Part shown: positions 1-9,289 of the stretch, piece after piece | Numbering within the stretch: the first letter of the stretch is position 1 | Layout: each line of letters starts with the position of its first letter | Assembly: GCA_024681515.1 (NCBI GenBank) | Contig: JAILAR010000182.1 | Span: 1 to 39,461 of the forward strand | Origin: Eubacterium sp. | Lineage (GTDB): Bacteria; Bacillota; Clostridia; Lachnospirales; Lachnospiraceae | Length of the DNA: 39,461 nt | Direction of reading: 5' to 3' | The notes under the pieces: model-generated | Databases searched by the model: none | What the model was told of the DNA's origin: nothing | What the model saw: the letters and a program-made list of their open reading frames with translations, nothing else | Position numbers and translations under genes: made by a program

Positions 1-33
1 TTTTATTTTACTCGTGCGTGAGTGCAGGTCCTG

Positions 34-42
34 TGGTATAAT
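34..42 (+). promoter_or_regulatory. Extended -10 promoter element upstream of miaB
   Basis: A perfect TATAAT at 37-42 is preceded by TG one base upstream (34-35), which is the extended -10 configuration. No good -35 lies 17 bp upstream, as is usual for extended -10 promoters. It would give a leader of about 105 nt before miaB. The rest of 1-154 is A-rich leader with no open frame I can support. Confidence 0.45.
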
Positions 43-154
43 GCAGAATGGTTTTTTGTGTGTTTATGAAACAGAAAGAAATCTGAAATGCATCAAACTG
101 CAAAACACCCATCAGGAATAAAAATTTAAAACAAGCACAGACAGGAACAGAAAT

Positions 155-1684
155 ATGGACCAGAGAGTGATCAGTAATATCCCGGAGGAGTACCATGTGG
201 AAGAACCGATTCCCGCATCGGAACCGGAGCGGCAGGAATTCTTTATCCGGCTTTGCAGAAATTATGTTGAAACCAACCGGGCTCAGGGCCGGCAGCTGAC
301 CTATGCGATCGTAACTTTCGGTTGTCAGATGAATGCCAACGATTCCGACCGGATGCGTGGACTCTTGGAACGAATCGGTTATGTGGAAGCACCGGAGAAA
401 GAAGCGGATCTGGTGATCTTCAACACCTGCACCGTGCGGGAAAATGCAAATACGCGGCTGTACGGACATCTGGGGCAGCTGAAGCCTCGAAAAAGGGAAA
501 ACAGGAATTTCATGATCGGTCTCTGCGGCTGTATGATGCAGGAACCTTCGGTGGTAGCAAAAATCAATGCCAGTTACGCTTTTGTTGATTTCATCTTCGG
601 AACGTTTAATCTTCATCGTTTACCGGAGATCCTCTTTGCGCGTCTTCAGGAGAATAAGCGAATGATCGAAGTCCTTCCGAAGCCGATGGAACATGTGGAG
701 ATCCGGGGAGCCAAACGAAAATATGCCTTTAAATCCGGCCTGAATATTATGTATGGCTGCAACAATTTCTGCACCTACTGTATCGTTCCCTATGTTCGCG
801 GACGGGAGCGAAGCCGGATTCCGGAAGATATTCTCCGGGATGCCGGGAATCTGGTGGCGGACGGTGTGACGGAGATCATGCTTCTTGGACAGAATGTGAA
901 TTCCTACGGAACGAATTTTATTACGGAAAATCAGGTTTTTACGAGCGGTCAGGAAATTGATATTTATAAAACGAGCGGGATCCTTGCCGAGAATCCGGAT
1001 TACGGATTTCCGGAGCTTCTGGATGATGTCTGCCAGATCCCGGGACTGGTCCGTGTCCGTTTTATGACCTCACATCCGAAGGATCTGACGGATAAACTGA
1101 TTCGGGTAATCAAAAAGAATCCCAAGGTCTGCCGCCATATCCATCTTCCGGTTCAGTCCGGATCTACGGAGATTCTAAGGAGAATGAACCGTCGCTACAC
1201 GAAAGAGCAGTATCTGGCTCTGGTGGATCGGATCCGGACGGAATTACCCGAGGTATCCCTTACGACAGATATCATGATCGGATTTCCCGGAGAGACGGAG
1301 GAAGATTTTCAGGACACGTTGGATGTTGTGAGAAAAGCACAGTATGATCAGGCCTATACCTTTATATACAGCCGTCGGACCGGAACGCCTGCAGCTGAGA
1401 TGGAGCAGGTTCCCGAGGATGTTGTGAAGGACCGGTTTGACCGGCTTCTTGCACTGGTGACGGAGATCTCACACAAACGCTGCGGACGGTTTGAAGGGCA
1501 GGTCATGACTGCACTGGTAGAGGAACGGAGCGAGCAGAATCCGGAATACCTGACTGCACGCATGGAATATAACCTGGTGGTACATTTCCATGGGGGAGAT
1601 GAACTGATAGGGAAATATGTGAGGGTGAAGCTGACGGAGACACGTGGATTTTATTATACCGGTGAATTGATTGAGGTTCTGTAA
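155..1684 (+). CDS. miaB: MiaB, tRNA-2-methylthio-N6-dimethylallyladenosine synthase
   Basis: A radical-SAM methylthiotransferase that adds the methylthio group to i6A37 of tRNAs reading UNN codons; it acts after MiaA, which is encoded downstream in the same cluster. The 509-residue protein shows the N-terminal UPF0004 cysteines (TFGCQMN, FNTCTVREN, GLCGCM), the radical-SAM CxxxCxxC (C202, C206, C209 in GCNNFCTYC), an LGQNVNSYG motif and a C-terminal TRAM-like region. It is somewhat longer than the usual 440-480 residues because of an N-terminal extension of about 50 residues and an insertion of about 25 residues between LGQNVNSYG and FPELL. The start is ATG with AGGAA at 142-146. It is first in a run with mutS, mutL and miaA. 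Confidence 0.95.
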   Translation: MDQRVISNIPEEYHVEEPIPASEPERQEFFIRLCRNYVETNRAQGRQLTYAIVTFGCQMNANDSDRMRGLLERIGYVEAPEKEADLVIFNTCTVRENANTRLYGHLGQLKPRKRENRNFMIGLCGCMMQEPSVVAKINASYAFVDFIFGTFNLHRLPEILFARLQENKRMIEVLPKPMEHVEIRGAKRKYAFKSGLNIMYGCNNFCTYCIVPYVRGRERSRIPEDILRDAGNLVADGVTEIMLLGQNVNSYGTNFITENQVFTSGQEIDIYKTSGILAENPDYGFPELLDDVCQIPGLVRVRFMTSHPKDLTDKLIRVIKKNPKVCRHIHLPVQSGSTEILRRMNRRYTKEQYLALVDRIRTELPEVSLTTDIMIGFPGETEEDFQDTLDVVRKAQYDQAYTFIYSRRTGTPAAEMEQVPEDVVKDRFDRLLALVTEISHKRCGRFEGQVMTALVEERSEQNPEYLTARMEYNLVVHFHGGDELIGKYVRVKLTETRGFYYTGELIEVL

Positions 1685-1775
1685 CTCATTGGAAGTACAG
1701 ATGCGAAACCGGATGATCCCGATTATATACATTTGAGTTCTTTGAATACATTAAATTGAAAGTGAGATATTAACT

Positions 1776-4559
1776 TTGGAAATTGACAGAGCAAAACTGT
1801 CTCCCATGATGCAGCATTATCTGAAGACGAAGGATGAGGTAGGCGAAGCCATCCTGTTCTATCGTCTGGGAGATTTTTACGAAATGTTTTTTGACGACGC
1901 ACAGTTGGTGGCGCGGGAGCTGGAACTGACTCTGACCGGGAAGGACTGCGGTCTTTCGGAACGTGCCCCCATGTGCGGTGTTCCTTTTCATGCGGCGGAT
2001 ACATACATCACGCGGCTGATCGAGAAAGGTTACCGGGTAGCGATCTGCGAACAGGTGGAGGATCCGAAGCTCGCCAAGGGGCTTGTGGAACGTAAGGTGA
2101 TCCGTATCGTGACCCCCGGAACCAATATGGCAGAGCAGTCGCTGGAAGAGGGAAAGAATCATTTCATGATGTGTATTTCCGAAAACCGGGGACTGTACGG
2201 TATCGCCGTGACGGATATCACCACGGGAGCCTTCCTTTGCACCCGGGTTGATCGGTGGAATAAGGTCTGTGATGAGATCATCAAATTTGAACCCTGTGAA
2301 CTGATCCTTCCGGCTGCACTGTATCCGCCGAAGGATGCGGATGAAACGGTCCTGCATCCGGACAGTGTGTCGGTGGAAGGACTCCGCATGATGGATGAGA
2401 TCGCCCAGCGCCTGCACATTGCCGAAACAAAGGCACCGAATCATTATTTTGAATATCGAACCACACAGGAAAGCCTGCTCCGACAGTTTTCCATAATGTC
2501 CGTAGAGGGGCTTGGCCTGCATGATTATCCGGAAACCGTGATCGCTGCAGGCGCGCTGCTTCAGTATATCGCCGACACACAGATGACGGAGACCGAGCAG
2601 ATCAACCAATTGCAGCTTTATTTTACGGATCAGTATATGGTTCTGGATTCCTCTACGAGGCGTAATCTGGAGCTGTGTGAAACCATGCGGGAAAAACAGA
2701 AACGCGGATCTCTGCTCTGGGTTCTGGATCAAACGAAAACAGCCATGGGCGCAAGAAAACTGCGTACATGGGTGGAACAGCCGTTGCTTCAGAAACGTGC
2801 GATCGAGGATCGTCTGGACGCAGTAGAAGCCCTGTCCTCGCAGATGATCTCCAGAGATGAAATGCGGGATTATCTGGATGCGATCTATGACCTGGAACGT
2901 CTGATGACGAGGATCTCTCTCAGAACAGCCAATCCCAGGGATTTACTGGCATTTAAACAATCCATTCGGTATCTGCCCTTCCTGAAAAATAACCTGAGGG
3001 AGATCCTGGATAATCTAAAGTTTTCAGGAGCGGGTCCTTCAGCAGACGGTCCGGCGATCTTCCTGCGGCTTCTGGACGGGTATGACGATCTGTCGGATCT
3101 TTATGAGATGCTGGATCAGTCCATTGATGAAGATGCACCGATAACCGTAAAGGAAGGTGGTATCTTCCGTCCCGGTTACAGCGATCAGATCGATGATTTC
3201 AAGAATAAGAAGGCGAATTCCAAGCAGCTTCTGGCGGAACTCGAGGAGAAGGAAAAGAATGCTACCGGCATTCGGAATCTCCGGATCAAATACAACAAAG
3301 TGTTTGGTTATTATCTTGAGGTGACGAACTCTTTCAAGGATCAGGTTCCGGATTATTTTATCCGGAAGCAGACCCTGACAAATGCGGAACGTTATACCAC
3401 GACGGAACTGAATGAACTGTCGGATGTGATCCTGAATGCGGAGGACCGGCTGTTTGCGCTGGAATATGAATTATATGTAAAACTTCGGGATCAGCTGGCG
3501 GAAAGTGTTAAGCGGGTTCAGCATATGGCAGATGTGGTTGCGGAGCTGGATGCTCTGGCCTCGCTGTCCGTCACTGCAATGAAATATCATTATGTCCGTC
3601 CGACCATCAATGAAGAGGACCGGATCCGGATCGTGGGCGGCCGTCATCCGGTGGTGGAGCGGATGCTGGGAAATGATTCCTTTGTCCCCAATGATACAAA
3701 GCTGGACCTGGCGGAGGATCGGATCGCCATTATCACCGGTCCGAATATGGCCGGCAAATCCACCTACATGCGGCAGGTGGCATTGATCGCGCTGATGGCA
3801 CAGATCGGAAGCTACGTGCCGGCAGATCAGGCGGATCTCTGTATCTCCGACAGGATTTTCACCCGCGTCGGTGCCAGTGATGATCTGGCCCAGGGGCAGT
3901 CCACCTTCATGGTGGAAATGAGCGAAGTGGCTTCCATCCTGCGAAATGCAACCAGGAACTCACTGATCATCCTGGACGAGATCGGACGCGGGACCTCCAC
4001 CTTTGACGGACTGTCCATTGCGTGGGCTGTGGTAGAGTATATTGCAGATCCGAAGATCCTCGGGGCAAAGACTCTTTTTGCGACCCATTATCATGAACTT
4101 ACGGAACTGGAAGGGAAGCTCTCCGGAGTACAGAATTTCTGTATCGCCATCAAACAGACTGCAGACGGCATCGCATTTCTGCGCAAGATCATACCCGGCG
4201 GGGCAAACCGGTCCTACGGTATCGAGGTGGCCCAGCTGGCCGGCGTACCGGCAGCCGTGATCAACCGTGCAAGAGTCATTTCCGAGTTACTTGCAGAAGA
4301 AGATCTGACCGGCAATCTGAAATATCTGACGGTTCACGGAGAACGTGTTGACGGGGGAACTACGATCGATGTGGAAACCATTGAAAACGGTTCCACCGAT
4401 ACCGGTACGGATCCCGATGCTGCCACTGCGGGACGAGGCAAAGAGCGCTGCACAAAGAAGGAACGGGAAGTTCTCTCGGAACTTCGGGATATCGATCCCA
4501 ATTCCATGACCCCCATTGCGGCGCTGCTGACACTTCTTCAGTTGAAAGAGAAACTGTAA
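1776..4559 (+). CDS. mutS: MutS, DNA mismatch recognition ATPase
   Basis: The mismatch-binding clamp of post-replicative repair, working with MutL encoded next. The 927-residue protein carries the mismatch-wedge motif GDFYEMF (F34, E36), the connector, lever and clamp regions, and a C-terminal ABC-type ATPase with Walker A GPNMAGKS (655-662), followed by a DEIGRGTSTFDG Walker B and signature region and TLFATHYHEL. The start is a TTG, since the family's conserved N-terminus (LSPMMQHY) begins only a few codons in; the ATG at 1806 would cut into it. Near the C-terminus (about residues 855-890) is an acidic, Gly/Thr-rich insertion that probably accounts for the extra length over the usual 850-880 residues. 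The 91-bp gap after miaB shows no terminator. Confidence 0.96.
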   Translation: MEIDRAKLSPMMQHYLKTKDEVGEAILFYRLGDFYEMFFDDAQLVARELELTLTGKDCGLSERAPMCGVPFHAADTYITRLIEKGYRVAICEQVEDPKLAKGLVERKVIRIVTPGTNMAEQSLEEGKNHFMMCISENRGLYGIAVTDITTGAFLCTRVDRWNKVCDEIIKFEPCELILPAALYPPKDADETVLHPDSVSVEGLRMMDEIAQRLHIAETKAPNHYFEYRTTQESLLRQFSIMSVEGLGLHDYPETVIAAGALLQYIADTQMTETEQINQLQLYFTDQYMVLDSSTRRNLELCETMREKQKRGSLLWVLDQTKTAMGARKLRTWVEQPLLQKRAIEDRLDAVEALSSQMISRDEMRDYLDAIYDLERLMTRISLRTANPRDLLAFKQSIRYLPFLKNNLREILDNLKFSGAGPSADGPAIFLRLLDGYDDLSDLYEMLDQSIDEDAPITVKEGGIFRPGYSDQIDDFKNKKANSKQLLAELEEKEKNATGIRNLRIKYNKVFGYYLEVTNSFKDQVPDYFIRKQTLTNAERYTTTELNELSDVILNAEDRLFALEYELYVKLRDQLAESVKRVQHMADVVAELDALASLSVTAMKYHYVRPTINEEDRIRIVGGRHPVVERMLGNDSFVPNDTKLDLAEDRIAIITGPNMAGKSTYMRQVALIALMAQIGSYVPADQADLCISDRIFTRVGASDDLAQGQSTFMVEMSEVASILRNATRNSLIILDEIGRGTSTFDGLSIAWAVVEYIADPKILGAKTLFATHYHELTELEGKLSGVQNFCIAIKQTADGIAFLRKIIPGGANRSYGIEVAQLAGVPAAVINRARVISELLAEEDLTGNLKYLTVHGERVDGGTTIDVETIENGSTDTGTDPDAATAGRGKERCTKKEREVLSELRDIDPNSMTPIAALLTLLQLKEKL

Positions 4560-4596
4560 ATTTACGGCACAAAGAATACGAAAGAAGAATGTAACC

Positions 4597-6717
4597 ATGA
4601 TTCATATACTGGACCAGAAAACGATAGATAAGATTGCTGCCGGTGAGGTGATCGAGCGGCCGGCTTCCGTAGTAAAAGAGCTGGTGGAGAATTCCATCGA
4701 TTCCCACGCCACCCGTGTCACCATCGAGATCAAGGATGGCGGGACCGCCCTGATTCGCGTTACGGACAATGGAGACGGCATTTCGGCGGAGGATATCCGA
4801 AAGGCATTTATGAGACATGCTACCTCCAAGCTGGAAACCGCAGAAGATCTGGTGGGAGTCGAAACGCTGGGATTCCGGGGAGAGGCGCTGTCTACCATTT
4901 CCGCGGTCACACAGACGGAAATGATCACGAAAACGCCGGAAGCCCTGACCGGGATCAAATACGTGATCCACGGCGGGACCGAGGTGGAATGTAAGGAGAT
5001 CGGTGCACCGGACGGAACGACCATTCTGTGCCATAATATTTTTTACAATACACCTGCGCGGCTGAAGTTCCTGAAGACAAATATGACCGAAGGGTCGTAT
5101 ATCAGTGATCTGGTGTCCCATATCGCGCTTTCGCATCCCGAAGTTTCGGTCACGCTGATCAGTAACGGGAAAACCATCGTAGATACCAGCGGAAACGGGA
5201 ATCTGAAAGACACGATTTATACACTCTATGGACGCGACATTACGTCGGCGCTTCTTCCGGTAGATTATGAAGCGGACGGTATCCATGTGACCGGCTTTAT
5301 CGGAAAACCGTTTCTGGCCAGAGGAAACCGGAGCTTTGAGAATTATTTTGTGAACGGACGGTACATCAAGTCCCAGATCGTGAACCGTGCCATCGAGGAA
5401 GCGTACAAAACATATATCATGCAGCATCGTTTTCCCTTTACGGTGCTGTATCTGGAACTTCCGAAGGAAGAATGCGATGTCAACGTGCATCCCACAAAGC
5501 GGGAGTTCAAATATCAGAAGGAGAAGGCTCTGTTCTCCGCGGTATTCCATGCCGTACAAAGTGCGCTGGAGGATAAGACCCTGATCCCGGATGTGGCTGC
5601 GGATTATGGAACAAAGGAGAAAACCTATCGCGGAAATCCGGAGCTTCTGAAGGCAGACGAAGAAAAGAAGCCCGGCGGATATCCGGATATGGTCCGTGAG
5701 CGCAGTGGATACGGACAAAGCATAGTAAGCAAAGCCTCTCAGCCCGAAGCGGTGAACACGCCGGAAACAGCTGCGTTGAACGTTCCCGACGCAGGGGAAA
5801 GAAACACTCCGGATAGTAAGACGATGAACACTCCCCGTATGGAGACAGCGAGTGCGCCGCGGCAGCAGACGATAAATACATCTCATACACAGACGATAAA
5901 TTCACCTCGGACATCGCAATTCGATACAGTATGTAAGAGCACCGGCAGCGGCTCCTACAGTATTTTGGAAGCACTGATGCCGAAGGAATTCCGGGATCAG
6001 CTTCGGGAGAAAGAAGAAGCCGATGCCGCCAGACGAGAGGAAGAAGAGAAAGAACGACGGATCGCGGAAACGGCAAGTCAGGAGAAGTTTGAACAGGCTG
6101 CGCTCACGGATACGGAATATCTCTCCGAGCAGGCGGCTCCCGACATCAAGGTGATCGGGCAGGTCTTCAATACCTACTGGATCACACAGTACGGAGATAA
6201 TCTGTATTACATGGATCAGCATGCGGCGCATGAAAAGGTAAATTATGAACGCTTCCTGGCAGAGTTTAAGAACCGCAGGATCCACAGCCAGCAGATCTAT
6301 CCGCCGAAGGTCATTACACTGTCCAACGCGGATAAGGAAGCTGTACTTGCCGCATCCGAACTGTTTGAGAAAGCCGGCTTTGAGCTTTCGGATTTCGGTG
6401 GAAATGAGATCAAGCTCTCCGCACTGCCGGCGAACCTGCTGGGTCTGTCCGGAGAAGATGTTTTCCTGGAATTTGCATCGTATCTGTCCTCCGGGATCTC
6501 CGGCGTAACGGAAGATATCTTCGTTCATAAGCTTGCCACCATGGGCTGTAAGAGTGCCATCAAGGGGAATCAGCGGATCACCGTGCAGGAAGTGGAAACA
6601 TTGCTTCGGGAGCTTCTCACACTGGACAATCCCTATACCTGTCCCCACGGCAGACCGACGATCATCCGGATCTCAAAGGAGGAGATGGACCGACGATTCC
6701 GAAGAATCGTAGAGTGA
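4597..6717 (+). CDS. mutL: MutL, mismatch repair endonuclease
   Basis: Couples MutS mismatch recognition to strand incision. The N-terminal GHKL ATPase shows ENSIDSHAT, DNGDGI and GFRGEALSTI. The C-terminal dimerisation domain contains the DQHA-x2-E-x4-E metal-binding endonuclease motif (D540 to E551), so this is the nicking type found in bacteria lacking MutH, rather than the E. coli type. The linker (about 335-500) is low-complexity and includes seven tandem 8-residue repeats (reported separately) and a charged Glu/Arg stretch. The C-terminal GRPT motif is present. The 706-residue length is longer than the usual 620-650 because of the linker. It starts 37 bp after mutS with a weak AAAGAAG ribosome site. 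Confidence 0.95.
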   Translation: MIHILDQKTIDKIAAGEVIERPASVVKELVENSIDSHATRVTIEIKDGGTALIRVTDNGDGISAEDIRKAFMRHATSKLETAEDLVGVETLGFRGEALSTISAVTQTEMITKTPEALTGIKYVIHGGTEVECKEIGAPDGTTILCHNIFYNTPARLKFLKTNMTEGSYISDLVSHIALSHPEVSVTLISNGKTIVDTSGNGNLKDTIYTLYGRDITSALLPVDYEADGIHVTGFIGKPFLARGNRSFENYFVNGRYIKSQIVNRAIEEAYKTYIMQHRFPFTVLYLELPKEECDVNVHPTKREFKYQKEKALFSAVFHAVQSALEDKTLIPDVAADYGTKEKTYRGNPELLKADEEKKPGGYPDMVRERSGYGQSIVSKASQPEAVNTPETAALNVPDAGERNTPDSKTMNTPRMETASAPRQQTINTSHTQTINSPRTSQFDTVCKSTGSGSYSILEALMPKEFRDQLREKEEADAARREEEEKERRIAETASQEKFEQAALTDTEYLSEQAAPDIKVIGQVFNTYWITQYGDNLYYMDQHAAHEKVNYERFLAEFKNRRIHSQQIYPPKVITLSNADKEAVLAASELFEKAGFELSDFGGNEIKLSALPANLLGLSGEDVFLEFASYLSSGISGVTEDIFVHKLATMGCKSAIKGNQRITVQEVETLLRELLTLDNPYTCPHGRPTIIRISKEEMDRRFRRIVE
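5755..5922 (+). repeat. Seven degenerate 24-bp (8-residue) tandem repeats in the mutL linker
   Basis: The linker reads as seven in-phase octapeptides beginning at residue 387: NTPETAAL, NVPDAGER, NTPDSKTM, NTPRMETA, SAPRQQTI, NTSHTQTI and NSPRTSQF. At DNA level the last units still share the 12-mer CAGACGATAAAT at 5866-5877 and 5890-5901, exactly 24 bp apart, which supports origin by tandem duplication. Confidence 0.8.
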
Positions 6718-6756
6718 GATACGGTCCGTGAGATTGGGGAACTATAAACGAGAATC

Positions 6757-6761
6757 AGGAG
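6757..6761 (+). promoter_or_regulatory. Ribosome binding site that sets the miaA start
   Basis: AGGAG here directly abuts an ATG at 6762, which leaves no spacing, but lies 9 nt before the in-frame ATG at 6771. The second ATG is therefore the likely start. Confidence 0.75.
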
Positions 6762-6770
6762 ATGAATCTC

Positions 6771-7757
6771 ATGACGTTAAAGAATGTAAAAACGGAAAAA
6801 CTTCCCCTGATCATTCTTACCGGGCCTACTGCCGTAGGGAAGACAGGTCTGTCCATCGCGCTGGCAAAACGCCTGGACGGCGAGATCATTTCCGCAGATT
6901 CCATGCAGGTATATCGCGGTATGGACATCGGAACTGCGAAGATCCGGCCTGAGGAAATGCAGGGCGTTCCGCACCATCTGATCGATATTCTGGATCCGAA
7001 GGAATCCTTCGATGTGGTACAGTTTCAGCAGCTGGCAAGGCAGGCCATTCGGGAGATTCATGAGCGGGGGCATATGCCCATCGTAGTAGGCGGAACCGGA
7101 TTCTATATCCAGGCGCTGCTTTACGATATTGATTTCAAAGAGGAACCGGAGGAACCTGAATCACCAGACTCTGATATGGACGGGAAAATGCAGTCCCTCA
7201 GGCAGACACTCGAATTTCAGGCATCCACAGAGGAAGGCTACGAAGCCCTGGTGGAGGAACTGCGGCAGGTGGATCCGGAGACTTTGGAGAAGGTACATCC
7301 CAATAACAGGAAACGTGTGATCCGGGCAGTGGAATTCTACCGTCTGCACAAGGTCCCGATCTCAAAGCATAATGCCGAGGAACGGAAGCGAACGTCTGCC
7401 TATAACAGCCGGTATTTCGTCCTGACGGATGACCGTGCGAAGCTGTATGCCAGGATCGGACAGAGGATCGATGAAATGTTGGAAGAGGGACTTGTTGAGG
7501 AAGTCCGGCGCCTTCTGTCCGAGGGACTTACGCGAAAGCACATTTCCATGCAGGGTATCGGATACAAGGAGATCCTTGACTGGCTGGAGGGTGTATGTGA
7601 CTATGATACGGCCATCGATACGCTGAAGAAGAATACCAGGCACTTTGCCAAACGTCAGCTCACCTGGTTCCGCAGGGAACGGGACGTGATCTGGCTGGAC
7701 CGGGTGCAGTATCCCGGGGATGAGGATCTTCTGGATCTGATCCTGTCCCAAATCTGA
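6771..7757 (+). CDS. miaA: MiaA, tRNA dimethylallyltransferase
   Basis: Transfers dimethylallyl from DMAPP to N6 of A37 in tRNAs reading UNN codons, making the i6A that MiaB (first gene of this cluster) thiomethylates. The P-loop GPTAVGKT lies near the N-terminus, followed by the family motifs ISADSMQVYRGMDIGTAK, GVPHHLID, VVGGTGFYIQALL, NRKRVIRA and the C-terminal KRQLTWFRRE. From the chosen start the protein has 328 residues, normal for the family. The ATG at 6762 is rejected because it touches its ribosome site. A strong palindrome follows the gene at 7766-7781. Confidence 0.96.
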   Translation: MTLKNVKTEKLPLIILTGPTAVGKTGLSIALAKRLDGEIISADSMQVYRGMDIGTAKIRPEEMQGVPHHLIDILDPKESFDVVQFQQLARQAIREIHERGHMPIVVGGTGFYIQALLYDIDFKEEPEEPESPDSDMDGKMQSLRQTLEFQASTEEGYEALVEELRQVDPETLEKVHPNNRKRVIRAVEFYRLHKVPISKHNAEERKRTSAYNSRYFVLTDDRAKLYARIGQRIDEMLEEGLVEEVRRLLSEGLTRKHISMQGIGYKEILDWLEGVCDYDTAIDTLKKNTRHFAKRQLTWFRRERDVIWLDRVQYPGDEDLLDLILSQI

Positions 7758-7765
7758 TACACGGT

Positions 7766-7781
7766 CACGGAAGTTTCCGTG
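7766..7781 (+). other. Perfect short hairpin after miaA
   Basis: CACGGAA at 7766-7772 and its complement TTCCGTG at 7775-7781 are separated by only 2 nt. No U-run follows, so it is not a standard intrinsic terminator; it could be a 3'-end stabilising or processing hairpin. Confidence 0.4.
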
Positions 7782-7797
7782 TTCAGGGAAGAAATGC

Positions 7798-7872
7798 AAA
7801 TGAACGATACGAAGGAATACAGATACAAAAACGAATAGAATTACAAATAAAATAACGAATAAAAATACGAAT
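7798..7872 (+). repeat. A-rich leader with repeated ACGAAT/ATACGAA motifs
   Basis: The gap before the ynbB-like gene is strongly A-rich and repeats ACGAAT or ACGAA several times at short intervals (for example AAACGAATAG, AACGAATAAA and TACGAATGG). It has no open frame and no clear ribosome site. The repeats look like local slippage duplications; a regulatory role is not shown. Confidence 0.45.
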
Positions 7873-9169
7873 GGAAAGAACTATGGATCAGTTAAAACAA
7901 TACTATCTGGAACTTGGGATCGATGAAAAGGTATATGATTTCTGCGAAAAGATCGAAGAAGGGCTGAAAGACCGCTATGCAGCCATAGACCGGATCGCAG
8001 AGCAGAATCAGGTGAAGGTGCTCCGCGCCATGCAGAAAGCAAGGCTGGAGGAAGCACATCTCTACGGGACCACGGGCTATGGCTATAATGACAGCGGACG
8101 TACGGCACTGGAGGAGATCTATGCTGAGGTCTTCCATACAGAGGATGCACTTGTCCGTCAGCAGATCACCTGCGGCACCCATGCCCTCGGAATCGCACTT
8201 TCCGGAAATCTGCGTCCCGGAGACGAGATCCTTTCGGTGGCGGGAAAGGTTTATGATACCTTGCAGGGCGTGATCGGGATCCGGCCGGAACCGGGAGCAC
8301 TTTCCGAATTCGGCATCACTTATGATCAGGTAGATCTTTTGCCGGACGGCGGTTGGGATTTTGAAGGTATCCGTGCAAAAATAAAACCCGAGACAAAGAT
8401 CGTCCATATCCAGCGTTCCAAGGGCTATGAGACCCGTCCGTCCCTTTCCGTGGAGCAGATCGGAGAGGTGATCTCCTTTGTAAAATCCATTAAACCTGAC
8501 GTGATCTGCATGGTGGATAACTGCTACGGAGAATTCGTGGAAACCATCGAGCCCTCGGATGTGGGCGCGGATATGGTGGTAGGATCACTGATCAAGAATC
8601 CGGGCGGTGGTCTGGCTCCCATCGGAGGCTATATCTGCGGTACAAAAAACTGTGTCCGGCTGGCAGCGGCAAGGCTTACCACGCCCGGACTCGAGAAAGA
8701 AGTGGGCGCTTCCCTCGGTGTTACCCGTCAGTTTGCACAGGGACTGTTCCTGGCACCTACCGTGACTGCTTCGGCCCTGAAGGGCGCCATCTTCGCAGCA
8801 AATGTATATGAAAAGCTTGGATTTAAAGCCATCCCCAACGCTACGGAGGAACGGCATGACATCATCGAAGCCGTTGAATTCGGAAATCCGGAACTGATCC
8901 AGGCCTTCTGCGAAGGAATCCAGTCCGCGGCTCCGGTAGACAGCTTTGTAAAACCCATTCCCTGGGCTATGCCCGGGTACGACAGCGAAGTGATCATGGC
9001 AGCCGGTGCATTTATTTCCGGCGCATCCATCGAACTGTCTGCCGACGCCCCCATGAAAGAACCCTATGCAGTGTATTTCCAGGGAGGACTTACATATCCG
9101 CATGCAAAATTCGGAATCCTTTCCTCGCTGCAGAAGATTCATGAGAAAGATCTTGTGTCTCTTTCGTAG
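7871..9169 (+). CDS. ynbB: YnbB-like PLP enzyme (methionine gamma-lyase family, 'aluminium resistance' family)
   Basis: A fold-type I PLP-dependent enzyme of the family annotated as methionine gamma-lyase family or aluminium-resistance protein. The physiological substrate is not established. Visible features are the substrate/cofactor region GTTGYGYNDSGR, CGTHALG, IHIQRSKGYETRPSL, the aspartate MVDNCYGEF, and the Schiff-base lysine in VVGSLIKNPGGG (K242). The length of 432 residues fits the family (about 410-430). An in-frame ATG at 7883 (MDQLKQYY) matches the usual family N-terminus better and may be the true start; neither ATG has a strong ribosome site. Location next to miaA is conserved in Firmicutes (near miaA/hfq/glnR in Bacillus). 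Confidence 0.88.
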   Translation: MERTMDQLKQYYLELGIDEKVYDFCEKIEEGLKDRYAAIDRIAEQNQVKVLRAMQKARLEEAHLYGTTGYGYNDSGRTALEEIYAEVFHTEDALVRQQITCGTHALGIALSGNLRPGDEILSVAGKVYDTLQGVIGIRPEPGALSEFGITYDQVDLLPDGGWDFEGIRAKIKPETKIVHIQRSKGYETRPSLSVEQIGEVISFVKSIKPDVICMVDNCYGEFVETIEPSDVGADMVVGSLIKNPGGGLAPIGGYICGTKNCVRLAAARLTTPGLEKEVGASLGVTRQFAQGLFLAPTVTASALKGAIFAANVYEKLGFKAIPNATEERHDIIEAVEFGNPELIQAFCEGIQSAAPVDSFVKPIPWAMPGYDSEVIMAAGAFISGASIELSADAPMKEPYAVYFQGGLTYPHAKFGILSSLQKIHEKDLVSLS

Positions 9170-9189
9170 AACGGATCAATAAATAGTTT

Positions 9190-9218
9190 TTGACCAAGAC
9201 ATCAAATCGTGGTAAAAT
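9190..9218 (+). promoter_or_regulatory. Sigma-A-type promoter for radC and the shape cluster
   Basis: TTGACC (9190-9195), a 17-bp spacer, then TAAAAT (9213-9218), ending about 70 bp before radC. A small palindrome (AAAGTT-TT-AACTTT, about 9258-9271) lies between it and the GAAAGGAG ribosome site. Confidence 0.75.
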
Positions 9219-9289
9219 ACTCGGATAAGGCTGTAGAAAAGCTCCCGAAGAGGCAGAAAGTTTTAACTTTTTGAAAGGAGTGTATTTCT

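Noticed and set aside
4360-5886. Long antisense open frames, e.g. opposite mutS/mutL, mrdA (11158-12636), the HlyD-like gene (16897-18060) and the AAA+ protease (36310-37347, 37864-38769)
   Set aside because: All lie opposite well-supported genes, have Cys/His/Arg-rich compositions with no domain signal, and lack ribosome sites. They are by-products of codon bias on the + strand.
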